Shown: positions 40,201 through 52,600 of the stretch, one piece after another
Layout of the letters: every line of letters starts with the position of its first letter
Position numbering within the stretch: position 1 is the stretch's first letter
Assembly: GCA_034687125.1 (NCBI GenBank)
Contig: JAQGBZ010000005.1
Span: 248,001 to 312,000 of the forward strand
Length of the DNA stretch: 64,000 nucleotides
Reading direction: 5' to 3'
Source of the DNA: Neelides folsomi
Lineage: Eukaryota; Arthropoda; Collembola; Neelipleona; Neelidae
Notes under the pieces: generated by a model
Seen by the model: only the letters and a program-made list of their open reading frames with translations
Database searches by the model: none
Told to the model about the DNA's origin: nothing
Position numbers and translations under genes: made by a program

Positions 40201-43200
40201 CGTTGAGATTCCATCCATTGGAAGGCAAAGACCTCGCACCAGCCAAATCCTTAATGTCAAATAAAACCTTGGCTTCGATGGGCCATATCCCAAAGGAAAT
40301 GTCTTCTGCGGTAACGTCGCAGCCTAGGAGTGGGCAACTTCCAAGTTCATATCCCCTTGCTCGTAAATCAAGTTCAAGACATGCTCAAACCCCACCGATT
40401 GCCGTTGAAGGACTCGTTGCTTCTCTGAGTGACGAAGAAAGGAAAACTCTTCTTATGAATCTGGTAAATTCATTATTCGACTTTAACTCAACTTTTTGGA
40501 AAGTTTGGAAGTGATTTTAAATTTTGTTTCTTACCTTTACAGAAAGGTTCATTGCCCGCTGAATGCACTGAGTAAATAATTTATTTAAATTCAATTAAAA
40601 TTTACTCTACAAATCTTATTGTTATTTTTTGATTGACATTTGTTATTTAATTATTTTGATTTGTGGTGTGATTTTAATTAATAATGTTTTATGTAATTTA
40701 GTGTTGAACGAGAGAAGAACGTTGAAATTGTAAAACTGCGTGAACGAATTGAAGAGTTGGAAACTTTATTGACACGTGAAAAAGGAGAAATTGAAAAAGC
40801 GTCCTGTGATCCAGAACCCAGCGTTGTTTTACAAGGCTTAGGAGCTCAGGAACTATCTTTCAATTTGAGTGACAATAGCCAATACCAGAGAGTTAAGTCC
40901 AAGCCTGAAATTCCAATGGGCAGCCAACGGAAATTGGAAGGATCGAAACAAATACGACCCGACACTTCTAAATTTGGGACAGGAGAAGTCGGAGGAAAAT
41001 CTTTCACACCAGAAGATTGGAACAGACTTGAAAAGGAACAAAGTGAGAGAGTTGCTGCGACCGATAATATTGTAGAGGCTGAAGCATTGAGAACTCAAAT
41101 TTCTCAAATTACGAGCGAAATTTCTAAATACCAATTTCTTCATGAAGACCAAGTACGATTTGATTTGTTAATTTACGTTTGGTTATGGAATGGAGTTATA
41201 ATTATTTTATTTTTTATTGTTTTTAGATCAAAAAACTTCATTTGGATAAGGATAAATGCATCGAGATGGTCAAAAAAACACAAAGAAGTTCAGAAGCTAG
41301 AAAGGCTAATAAGACGATCGAAGATTTGGAACAAGCTCTTGACTTGGAAATTCAATTTGGGCAGAATCTTCGGATTGAAATGTGTGAACAACTCCGACTT
41401 ATCAATTCCCAAAAATTGCAACTCGATATGCTAATGGAAGAAAAGAAAAGTTTGATGGAAAAACTTCAAAGGTGTGAATCCATAAATCAAGAATATTCTC
41501 AACTTCCATCTGGATCAAGAAAAGTAACAAAACATTTTCAATCTTTTAATTATTTCAGATACAATTTTTAACTATGCTTGACCTTATAAATTTTTCTATC
41601 ATAAAATTGTGCCATTTAACACATTTTGAAATGCTTGCTTATTAACGATTAGTTTGAGTCTCAAAGGAGTATTATGATTGGGAGTCAAATAATGAATCCA
41701 GTGCCAAGTAGTATCCGAAATGTTTCAGTTGCCTCTGATTACATTATTCCTTCTACTGTTCTGTTAAATAATAAAGCTTACGGGAAGCAGCCATTACCAA
41801 TTACACCTTCTGTTCTTCAAGCTGGGGTAAATAGGAACGGTAGTGTTTCAACATCCAGAATTGATCCACCCGAGGAATGCATTTGTATTCGTGATGGAGT
41901 AAAACATGTTTGTCCATGCACAAGTGAAGAGGAACGAAATCAAGGAGATCGAATTCTGAGTATCAATCTCAATGATGTACAATTCAAAATCTCAATGGTG
42001 GCGGATATGGCAAGAGAGATGGATGAATTGAAATTTGAATTGGCACAATGTCGACAGCAAATCTCTGAGTCGAACAAAGACGGCACGTTGAATAGCAGCA
42101 TCAATGTGGGGAATAATCCAAGTCGTTGGAGAGAAGCTGCTTATTATCCACCAGTTCCTACGAATGTCACAATTGTCACATCTCAGCCTTCTACAAATGC
42201 AATTAAAAAGATTGAGTCAAAAGCTTCTGATAGGATTCCATTTACGAAAAAATGAAGACAGTTATTCGTTTACATTTTATATTTTACAAATTAAATTTTA
42301 AACTTCATTTTCAAATATTATTTTTCAATATCTTCTTGATACTATAATTTTCAATCTTGTTTTATTACGAGTCTTTATACTATAAAATCTTTGCTTTATT
42401 GGTCATTTTAAGCTTGCTAAATAATAAAATCGAAAAGTTATCAATTTCAATTACTTTTGCTGCTTTTTTTCTTAATATACCTACTCCCCAGTTCCAATTT
42501 GAGATAAAGTTCGTTAGTTTAGCGTCAAGTAAAAACGAAATTTTCATAGTGCCCATAAAGCTTTTAAAAACGTTTAGTAAGTCAGTTTAATTAAAGGTAA
42601 AATTTCGAAATTAACATTTCCCACCAAAAAATAACAAACGTTCATTGCGAAAGGGCAAATTGAGAATATCATTTTTAACTCGACGCTAAACTAACGAACT
42701 TTATCTCAAACTGGAACTTGGGAGTACATAATTTCAGTAGAAGCTTTTCCTGTATTTTACATAATTTGGTCAGTTTTTAGCTTTCTGTTTTTCTATCATA
42801 CTCATGCTTCTTTATTATCATGAAGAAAATATTTAATCATTGCCCAATGTTAACTTTTTGTATAATGAGATTGTATTTTCTTTCTGACTTTACTCTAATA
42901 TATTTTTCCTGTTAACAGACTGATCGCCGTTTCTTGGAGCTTTACTTGAGGACAAAAAGTTATCGAAAAGCTCTTGGTTGGCAGAAGAGATATCTTTCCG
43001 TGGTTGTTCTCGGCTACAAAGATCTTCTCTCAGCAACAGGTGTGACTTACGATCACCCGGAAATACTCCAACGAGAGATTCCCCTCAGCCCTGGTGCTGT
43101 GGGGATTTGTGATCTCAAGAAACCAAAAACCCGGTTCAAGTAAGAATCATTATTTGATAATTTTAATTAATAGTTTTTAATAGTTTGCATTAATTAAATA

Positions 43201-43680
43201 TTCTTACGTAAGTTGTTCTTCCCTTATTTTTAATGAACTTTCTTAATTAGAATTGCTGTGTGTGCTATAATGGCTGTCTTCCGAATGAAATATATGGTGA
43301 GACGTTGGGCCGTAAGGACAAAAGGACCTTTGATCATCAGTAATGTTCAAACAGCACTAACATATAAAGCTCCATTGATTGAGAGTGAAAGTAGCAGTGA
43401 TAGCAATACCAATCCAGTTATTTTTTCTCCGCCGACGAGAGAGGCGAAGAATCAATTTCGGCCAACAAGGTTTAGAAAATCTGAAAACTCTTCCAAATAC
43501 CCAAATTCCCATGAGTCTGAGAAAAGGGAAGAGGAACAATTGAAGGAAGTTTTTCCTAATAAAGATGAAGAACAAAATCTTCTCGAGTATTTAGAAAGAT
43601 TCAATCGACTTGAGAAGGAAATTGGGCAAACCATCCGACTCAATAGAAATACGCTTACTCAAAAACCTAATAATCGTTAA
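34280..43680 (+). CDS. Plp: pericentrin-like protein with C-terminal PACT domain
   Basis: About 18 exons: 34280..34726, 34857..34961, 35100..35828, 35954..36235, 36358..36642, 36724..36936, 37104..37228, 37323..37506, 37604..37807, 37943..38422, about 38690..39919, 40134..40463, 40543..40571 (29-nt microexon), 40702..41152, 41227..41523, 41653..41826 or later, 42919..43139, 43251..43680. Nearly all are phase 0. The product would be about 2,100 residues: long coiled coils (exons 2-9 and 13-15) alternate with Ser/Asn-rich disordered parts. The end carries a clear PACT (pericentrin-AKAP450 centrosomal targeting) domain: RRFLELYLRTKSYRKALGWQ, KRYLSVVVLGYKDLL, then RFKIAVCAIMAVFRMKYMVR and RW. PACT proteins dock at centrioles and organise pericentriolar material. 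Two joins are unsure: the start of the 446-residue exon near 38600-38750, and the donor before the PACT exon. Confidence 0.92.
39092..39271 (+). repeat. in-frame 36-bp minisatellite inside Plp
   Basis: Five head-to-tail 36-bp units encode 12-residue repeats of the form SRVINNPSGNSR (units at 39092, 39128, 39164, 39200 and 39236; the last is degraded). All units keep the reading frame. The repeat is Ser/Asn/Arg-rich and probably disordered. Such coding minisatellites often vary in copy number between individuals. Confidence 0.85.
42484..42724. mobile_element. MITE with about 50-bp terminal inverted repeats, in a Plp intron
   Basis: A 241-bp segment starts CTCCCCAGTTCCAATTTGAG and ends in a close inverted copy; the arms match over roughly 50 bp with only a few differences, including an unbroken run from GAGATAAAGTTCG to TTTAGCGTC. 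TA flanks both ends, as for Tc1/mariner-type MITEs, and the CTCCC terminus recalls Stowaway elements. The interior of about 135 bp is AT-rich and non-coding. It sits in the intron before the PACT exon. The high similarity of the arms suggests fairly recent insertion or hairpin-driven homogenisation. Confidence 0.85.
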
Positions 43681-45139
43681 GATTTTTTAAAACTTATTGT
43701 TAGAATTTACACAAGTTAATTAGTGCTAAATGTAAAATGCAAGAGATATAAAAAGGCTACTCTATAAGATTGTTAACGAAACGCATATTATGTGACATAC
43801 ACTTATATATCGACTAATTAAAATGTATTACCTAATTCTAACATTAAGTGTTCAACTCAACTGTTATTTGACTAGTTAAGAGTATGTTTAAGTATTAAAA
43901 ATAGTCTCCTTAAAGTGGATCATTTCAGAATTCAGAATGATTTTTCCTATTAAAATGTTCTATTGTTTAGATTTAATTGTATAAATGTAATGATTCTATA
44001 ATTTTAATCCAAATATAACGTGCCTTAAATGCCTATTTGGGATATTTATTACGAATTATTATACTGTTTTGTTCACATTACTTGAATTTAAAAATGTATC
44101 TTTACTTGTGTAAAAGATTAATGCAAATAAATCTAAACTCATTTTATCATTAACTAAACTTTTAATTATGATTTATTATCTAAATATGAATAAGGTGCAA
44201 AAAGATGTAAACAAGATTTAACGTCGAATGATTTATCACGAGAATTTGAGAAATCGAGGGCAGTATATTTCAGCGATCATGAAAGGTACATGCACTTTTT
44301 ATTGTCGCATTTTTAATACATTTAATAGGAAGGAACCGACACTTTGCAGATCATCTCGCATGCTTATTATTAGCCATTATCTTCCAACATGATTCAAAGA
44401 TACCATACATAAATATTTATAAGTGTACAATGCTAGAGATCATTATATTATTCATTTTATTACTAAATTGTCTTTTGTCGGAAGATATTAAGTTTATCTC
44501 AATGAGGTAATAAATATTTTACTTAACATACTCTTTGAATGGGACAAATCTTGAAATGAATAATTTAAGAAAAGGATTAAGAAATTCAATTATTGCTAAA
44601 AAAAGAAGAACTTGAATAACAAATGACCTAATTTAATTACGTTAAGTACTTCCATTTATAGTAAAAATTTACAAAATGTTCCTTTACATGTTAAATAGGA
44701 AATTTAGTTCACAACACTAATGCTCCTAAACTTTAAATACAATTATTATGACGTTTTCTTAAAATATAATTAAATTCAGTGCAATAACAAATAACATGAT
44801 AGAACAAATTGTTAAATTATTGAAGATATTTAAAAGCTCATCAATAATTACTAAATTAAGATTCATAGAATAAATAATTATATCAGGTTTAACGAAAGAT
44901 AATTATTAAACAAGAAAAGTTACTTTTAAAACCACTGAACATATCATTTATAGTATTTTACAAGTATTATAAATATGATTTAAATATATTCACAATGGTT
45001 AACCTATTTTAATTACATAATCAAATGAACAATTTCAATATGGACAAATTGGTACATTTTCAATATATTGCATTTTCATACACAAAACCAAGAAGAAATT
45101 CCTTTTTGAATAAGTCTAGGAATTATTTAGAGGAAAAGT
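43681..45139. other. convergent spacer with Plp and BAMBI 3' UTRs
   Basis: Very AT-rich. It contains a plus-strand AATAAA at 44126 that could serve Plp, and TTTATT motifs near 44456 that could serve BAMBI on the minus strand. No coding region or transposon ends are seen. Confidence 0.55.
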
Positions 45140-46637
45140 TTAGACTTGAAATGGTGAGTTGGCAGGTGAGTCTTTCCCAATGCCTAATTTTGACAAAATA
45201 TTGAATTTATTGGTCTTTGGTGCCATTGCAGGGTCAGGATTGAGAACAATTGAAGGCGGTCGGAAGTAGCCTTGGTCTGTCAACGACTCTTCGTCAAAGT
45301 CTGAAGAAATATGACTGGGATTGGCAGGGCAATGGGAATGATGGCGATTTTCCACAAGTTCCTCCGTTTCGCCTGAACCTTCAACCGGAGAACCTTTCCT
45401 AAAGGGGAAGATCAGCGACGAAGCATCAGACGCAGAATAAGTCTCTGCATTATTCACAAGAGCTTCTTCTTTACAACAACAATGGTATTCTCTTGGGTAG
45501 GCTGGTGGTTGGAGGAAAACGGGTTGAAGTCCTTGCCCTGCTGCTTGAACTTGTTGACTATGAATGACGCTCCTCATTGAGGTTCCAGCTGTTGATGGAG
45601 ATTTCCTTCGCATGATCGGATGTGGTTCGGGATAGTTTTTGTAATCGTCTTCATTGCGGAGAAGCTTCCTGGCCACGATAATAAGAACGACTAAGATCAT
45701 GAGGCCGCAGATGGGAACTGCTATCACGGCTGCACGGAGCCACACTTGTTGGTCAAGATTAGGCATATTGTTTCCGGGGTTCATGGATCCTAAACCTCGA
45801 AGACTTCCTGTTATTTAAGAAAATAAATAATTAGATTTGAGCCAATTATGATTGCAACCAATTAAGAATTTATAAAAAGCAGAAATCTCAATTGGTGAAT
45901 ATTTTAATTCAATTGAGTCAAAAAATTGAATGAAATTCGACATTTATTGATTTAAGAAATTAATTGAATTTACCTGAGGAATCAAACGTAGGGATTCTTC
46001 CATTATTGGACGGGTTTTGGAAATTGGATGGGTAAAATGACTTTGGGTAGTTGCACATGTCTTGAGTGCAGCAGTGCACCGGGGCTCCAGTCCTATCAGA
46101 GCAGAGCCGCTGTTTTTCTCTACAAGAAATAATAAATAATTAGGGCGAAGGTCATTAAATCATCAGGGGTAAAGGCCGGAGCAATGTGGTCCAGCGAGTT
46201 GGGCTTCAGGGTGGTGTTCCTGGTTGGTCTTTAACTCAAAATAAACAAGGCGAACAAGGGCCCGAGAAATCAAAAGGGTGGATAAAATATTCTCTCAAAT
46301 CCTCATCTGCCCCTGATCAATCATCCAAGTAAAGAACCACCAAAATGTAAACACTTTTTGTTTCGTGACTTCGTCGAGGGGGTTTTTATTTAATGAAGGC
46401 GAATGTTTGCTCACCGGGACAGCATGTCGATGCATCCGCGGCGGGCCGTGGCCACACGGCCATTCCACTCAGCGACGCCATGCTGACCGCTTATTCCATC
46501 TGACTGCCCTTCGATCTCCTCAACAAAACATCCCGCATCGCTCCAAGTACCGTCTTCATGAACCCGCCGTTCAGACTTGCACATATAATTGTTGGTCACA
46601 CATGTAGCCAAATTGCAATGACACCGGACACTCATTC
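45140..46637 (-). CDS. bambi: BAMBI-like TGF-beta/BMP pseudoreceptor (5' exon missing)
   Basis: Exons complement(45140..45807, 45974..46119, 46415..46637) join in phase and give about 345 residues; the signal-peptide exon lies further upstream (higher coordinates) and was not found. The ectodomain starts MSVRCHCNLATCVTNNYMCK and ends HCCTQDMCNYPKSF, the three-finger cysteine pattern of BAMBI and type I TGF-beta receptors. A membrane segment follows (QQVWLRAAVIAVPICGLMIL, then VVLIIVARKLL). The cytoplasmic part is short and has no kinase domain, as in all BAMBI proteins. It has a CCC cluster (EYHCCCKEE) that could be palmitoylated and ends NILSKLGIGKDSPANSPFQV. BAMBI blocks signalling by joining receptor complexes without a kinase. 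Drosophila lacks this gene; many other arthropods keep it. Confidence 0.9.
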
Positions 46638-49600
46638 CTAAAAACAACAAAAGAGGTAAAAATTAAAATAAACTCACTCAATGACAGTAAAATAAAATTA
46701 AGATCAATTGAGAACTTGAGTTTAAAATGAATAAATGCGTAATTTATATAAAATAAATCTTTATGTAACAATGCGTGGAAGGTTGAATGATTATTTGATG
46801 CTCTATTTCGGGTCACATGAATCATCATTTGAGATAAAAAAACCAGTCGGTCGGTCAACATTTCAATTTCACCTCCCATTGTATTTCATTGTGGAACCTT
46901 TAAGCGAAGAGTTTACCCTTCCTCCTCTGTCCAATAAATAATTTCTAATTCTTGCCCAAAGGGCAAAGGGAGAAATAGATATTCATCTAATAGAATCCTC
47001 TCCGACCGCTCTTCCAATACCTTCAATGGCTTCAATACTCATCGTTGACTCCCCTTGTTTTTTTAATTCAGGGCTTGTTATTCATTTATTTGTTCCTTCT
47101 ATATATGGGCCAGAGCGGGGAGATGAAGGGCCGGATGGGTCAAATTAACTTCTGTGAATTTCAAGAATGTCAATCATTCCCTCAAAGGACCCGAAGGAAA
47201 ATTTCTGATTCCAGACATGCCGAATGAATGAAAGAGTTTCCGGAGACTCCTCGGGTCAAATGCAATTAGAAGTGGGAAAAGGGATTAAATTGGGAATTGA
47301 GGGGTTCGTTTGTATTCTACCCGGCAATCTTCTCATTCCCTGGTTTATGATGATGAGATGATTATGAGCTCACAACTGGCACTTGGATTCTTCTCCTTAA
47401 TTACAATAGGGGAGTCCCAATGAAATTGCCCCTAATAATCACCATCAACTTGGGTCGGAACATTCGGCTCATTATCTCAACGATCCTAATTTTGGGATTA
47501 TCATTCCTTTATTTTGTCTACATTCCTCAATATTTAGAAACAAGGGTTAGTAATTAGTAATTAGAATCTTTATCAGTTTAATTACATAGATTATTAAAAG
47601 GCTAAATTCGTAAATTAGACAGTTGTAAATAGTTTACACAAGCCAATAAGATAAATATTTGAATCCTTACAAGTCCCTGAACTAAAAGAAATCCATCATG
47701 AAAGAAAACAGTTTTTTTCTAACTAAAATGAAAAATTGCAGGTCCATTATTTTCCAAGTGGCTTTTTCATGAGTTCCATGTGAAGAATTCAACCTTTTGG
47801 TATTTTTTTAACTCCAATGCAAAGGTTGAAATGAACATGGTTATAAAAGTGCAATTATATTATATTGTTCAAGAAAGTAATTTAACAGTGACTTCAAGGA
47901 AAAGGAAACAATGTCTCGAGGATTAGCAGAGAGAAGAGCATTAAAAGTTGATGACTTGGGTAAAAATGTAGAGAATCTTAATGAAACTGTGGAATGAATT
48001 CAACGGTTAGGAATTTCATCTGTTGAGTGTTGAATGAAAAGGAAGCCATTGGATCTTATAAAATTCTCACAGCCAGAGTTGAATTCAATGGGGAGTTGAA
48101 GTAATGGGACATGAATGAGATCCGGAGGCAGTAAGATGAAACCGCATGGTCTCCAACTTCCTTTTCACCAACTCCATTTACCCTCATGAATGAGAACCAA
48201 AGGAAATGAATGGGAAGTTTGTCAAGACACAATTTTGCCCGCATTTCAATTCCACCTCCGGATCGAGTAGGAACAATGGGCAAAGGGCATTATCGGAATC
48301 GTAATTAGGTTCATCCTTTCTTCTCCCCATCATTCCTGTCCTCAAATGAACCATCGAGGGATCTAATGAGACTCATTGGAATTAAAATAGGGGAATTTTT
48401 ATGTTATCTCCTTATAAGTTCTCGGACGCGTTGTTGGTGGAGTTGGGAGAAGTGGGAGGAAGGTAGGAACTTCAAGGCTGGTATTTATTTTCTTGTCTCG
48501 GGTTGAAAGGAAGGAATGTAGATTGAGACTGCCGATGAAGTGAAGAGGATCTTCCTACCTTTGGGCTCTCAACGTTAAAAGAAAAGAAGACCCCTCAGAA
48601 GGATCCCTTTTTACTATTTGTCTACACGATGACTTGAAGAAGGTGGACGGAGAAGCACAGGAGCCAAAACGACCATCCAAAGATCAACGGCATGTTCCAG
48701 ATGAAAAGAAAAGGGCTTCTTTAAACATAAAATTACTCATTCTTTTTCAGCCCAGGATTCTTCAGTTCATTCCCTACACGTTTTCAATAATCAACAATTG
48801 AACCATACGCCATACTTGTTATGTATTGAATATGAAGTGTATATAAATATATCGAATGTCAAGGCATTTATTTTTATACATCAATGTATTTATTTCATAT
48901 CTATCGTACAAGGTATGGGATATGCATGTAAAAGGTTTCGTATGCCAAAAGTTTAAAAAAGTCTTGCCTTTACAAATATATGCTCTTTGTCCAACCCATC
49001 TTCAAAACATGGATGTGCAAATAGACACAAAAAGGTCCCTACAAATGCAAGAGTGCAAATATTTGCATTTTACTCCTCCTTTATCTCTTCACTTTTAATG
49101 GAACTTCACTTGTCCCGTCAATTTTCAATGCCATTAATTACATTTCAATTTCCCTTTACTTCCACTCACTCCAAGGAGGTTCAATCACATTCAAGTCAAT
49201 CTGTTCTAATTGTCAATATCCAGAAAAGGAAATTGTAAATCTCTTGAGAGGTTCTTGAGCTACTGAGCTTAAGTGTTGTTCCGTCGTGTGGGTTTGGAGA
49301 ATTGAAGTTTATCTTTCAGCCTTTTGAGTGTAATTGAGGAGGGGAAGATTTGTGTTGTGGATTTAAAAAAGTCTGAATTGAAGTCGTGGTTTTCTCCTCA
49401 AAATAAAAAGGAGGAACAATGAGGGTTTTATGAGCGAATCTTTCACTCAAAGTTTTCCATCCCTTTACCTCCCATTATTTTAAAAGCTGAGTACCTAAAT
49501 GCAAGGGAAGGGAAAAGATTTACATCCTGTCTTAATTGCTTCCACCCATTTTCTTTGAAGAAGCCTAAACATCATCCCAACCCCCTATTTCATTTCATCT

Positions 49601-52600
49601 CCCAAGCCCTAAGAATCTCCTTCGATTCTCCGGCTCTTTAGGCCTTAAGAGAAGCCTTTAACCTTATCTCGGCCTGCCCCTCAAGAAAGCGGGGCTCGTT
49701 AAGCAAAAAAGGCCCTTCATATATTCAGCTCACATATTCGGTTCTTGTTAGTATAACCTTTACAACCTCCACATGTTAATACCTCCATACCTTCAAATAC
49801 ATTCTCGTATTTACCTCAACTCACTCAGTATGTACAAATACTCATATAATAATAGGTTTGTACGAGTTCGTTCGTATATGGAAGATATGAAAATATTTAC
49901 CTATACAAAATATATATATATAGTTATATGTATATATACAGAGGAGATAGATCTTGTAGAAGCGAACTCCTTGTGGAAAGACACATTGCTCAATGGTAAG
50001 TAAGTCGAAAAGCAAACAAAGGAACGAGGCACACTCGCCATCATCGAATCTCAAAGGCTCAAACCGGGCCGAAGTGACCGCTAGTAAATCTGGCTTGGGC
50101 CTTATAGGAATCTATTATCTTACCTTCACGATCCTCTTTTCCATTAACCTCTCCTTCTTACCTCTGCATCATGCATTGAATTTTTAATGGACCCTTCGAT
50201 CCCTCCTTCCAAACATGTCGGCCCCTAACGAGACTTCATTCCCTTCTTTTCCTTTTTCTCTCAAGAATTTAAATAAAACAAGGCGGTTTGTAAATCCACA
50301 ATAATAAGGGATGTGGAAGCACATGGAGTCCTTTTGGGGTCTCCTTCTCTTTCAAACCCCGACTGTCACAGAAGCCAAATGGCGACTTCCACATGCATGC
50401 ATATGGATTATTAACAGTGCTGAGCCGCTCCCTAATAGAATTAAACCACTGAATGCAAGAAGCTCATAAACAACAGAGATGACTGAGAAAAGTTGAATAT
50501 AAAATGATAGGGCTGGGTTCAGAAACAAGTCTTGGATTTATGATGATGAAGAGGGATGGATTGTAAATTACCTATTTGATAAAGCAAATAAAGAAGGGAG
50601 AAGGGTAAAGGTTAATTTTGCCATTTGATTCACGGGGTGATGAAATTGACTCGAGAGCTCTTGGAATGAAAATCGTGGGTGGAGGAGATGAGAGGGAAGT
50701 AAAGACAAGAAGAGAAATGTGATCACATTGACATTCCGGAGAAGGTAAAAGGAACCGGGTCTCGTCCTATTGGAACTAGACAGGTTCGTGATGGAGAATA
50801 TTTATCAACCGGGACGAGGATTTGATTCACTTCATGGTCCCAAGGAGGATTTGGGAGGAGGTGAAGGAGTTAACTCATGAGGAGAAACATCCACCGGACG
50901 AGTTCTCAGACTCAGAACCTTCAGAGACGACCAGGGAGCGATTTTTAAAGATTTGGAAGGGTGCCACCCTCTTTGTATTCCAACTCTTGTGAAGATCATC
51001 CATCTGCTTCAGTTCGGACACAGCCCTGCAATCACTCCGCGCCATTATCCTCATTTTCATTCAATAAACCTCGATTCGACTCCAAGACTCAACTACCGCC
51101 CAGACCAATTTCACTTCGTATGTTTAAATGAGGGGGTTTGGAACTACTCGATTTTTCAAGTCTTCCCAAATTACTTTCGCACTCTGCGTTTCAAACCTTC
51201 AACTTTGGAATACTCCTACTTGGAAATTTAATATTATGTACTGATGGGTAAGTAGGTCTAAACATGACGTTATTTCCAAACCCAGATGAATTTTCTCTCC
51301 TTAAAGAAGCCTTTAAAAATTACGGTCGATTGGTCATACACAATACGTTACAATTTTCATGTCGGCTCCTTTATTAATCAAAGGTTTGGGAGTTTCCTCA
51401 ATTTATATATTTCCCTTTGGAACGAACTCCCTTTTTACAATTTTTTTACATTTTGAGGAAGCTGATCTGGTCATGAGATATAGTCTCAATAAAATCATCT
51501 ACCCGCCTCTGTGTTTACCCGATAGAGATTCCAATCTCCAGTAATGAAAAGATCCTCCATTAACATTCTATCTCTCCTCATCTCAATGTCCTAATCAATC
51601 TGTCATAATATAAAAGGGAAAAAAATATTGAAGATTTGACTAAAAGGCATATTTAAGATACGTTATCTTATCAATAATGAATTGATAACAAAAGCCATTT
51701 CCATGCTCTATTATGTCATAATATATGAAAAACTGCTCCAGATCCTTCCCAAGGCGGACGAGAGGTAAAGACAAAGAGTAATCGATTAAGGATGATAAGG
51801 GGGAAAGTCATTAAATGATTATCCGACTCCTATTCTGAGTTTAGTAAACAAAAGGTAGATGATGTGGAGTAGGAATAATTATAAAGGCCCACGTGAGGGT
51901 CATAAAGAAGACTGCGGAGTCCATGATGATATTTCATGGAGCCTCCCACGGGCTATGGATCCTTAACCAAACACCACCCGCTGAAACCGGCAGGAGGCTA
52001 TTCATCCTCTTGTGTGTATCTCTTTGACCATTTTTTCCAGACCTCATCTCCTCTTGGTGAACAATGATGAAACAACAATCACATCAAATCCCAAGACACC
52101 CGATGAAAAACCACGAGGAACCATTTCCTCTCCAACAATGCTAATCACAACAATTACATAATGGAATTAAGGAGAATGGGAAGGAAAGGAAAAGTCCTAA
52201 GAAAACAACCAGGTGACATATGAGCCCTTGTATGAGCCCTTGCTAACCAAATAAACTTCCTTTGGGAGTTCTTCCGAAAGACCAGAGCCGCTTTGAGTAA
52301 ATAAACATTCAAATTCTCTTTTTAGTCATATAGTACAATGAACAAATTGTTCAATTCAGTGTTCCATTTGAAGTTCTTTGGAACCTTTTGTATTCTAAAT
52401 TGTTTGACGAATAAAGCTATCCTTATTTGATACATTTAGTGCACGTCTTTTTTACTGCTCAATTTACCTATCATAATGTACCCTATGTGTTTTTCTTATG
52501 TGTTGTACTTTATAAATAAGGGTCCGTTAAAATTTAAAGGAAAGTCGCTTAGAGATGAAAGACAAAGGTTAATATTCGAGTGCGAAAGAAAGCATGTAAT

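Noticed and set aside
49993-50187. Short ORF starting MVSKSKSKQRNEAH with a hydrophobic segment
   Set aside because: The ATG overlaps a GTAAGT donor-like site; no homology or supporting exons recognised.
50875-51060. Minus-strand ORF ending SGGCFSS
   Set aside because: Possible last exon, but its phase does not match the candidate exon at 55944..56184 and the opposite strand is also open.
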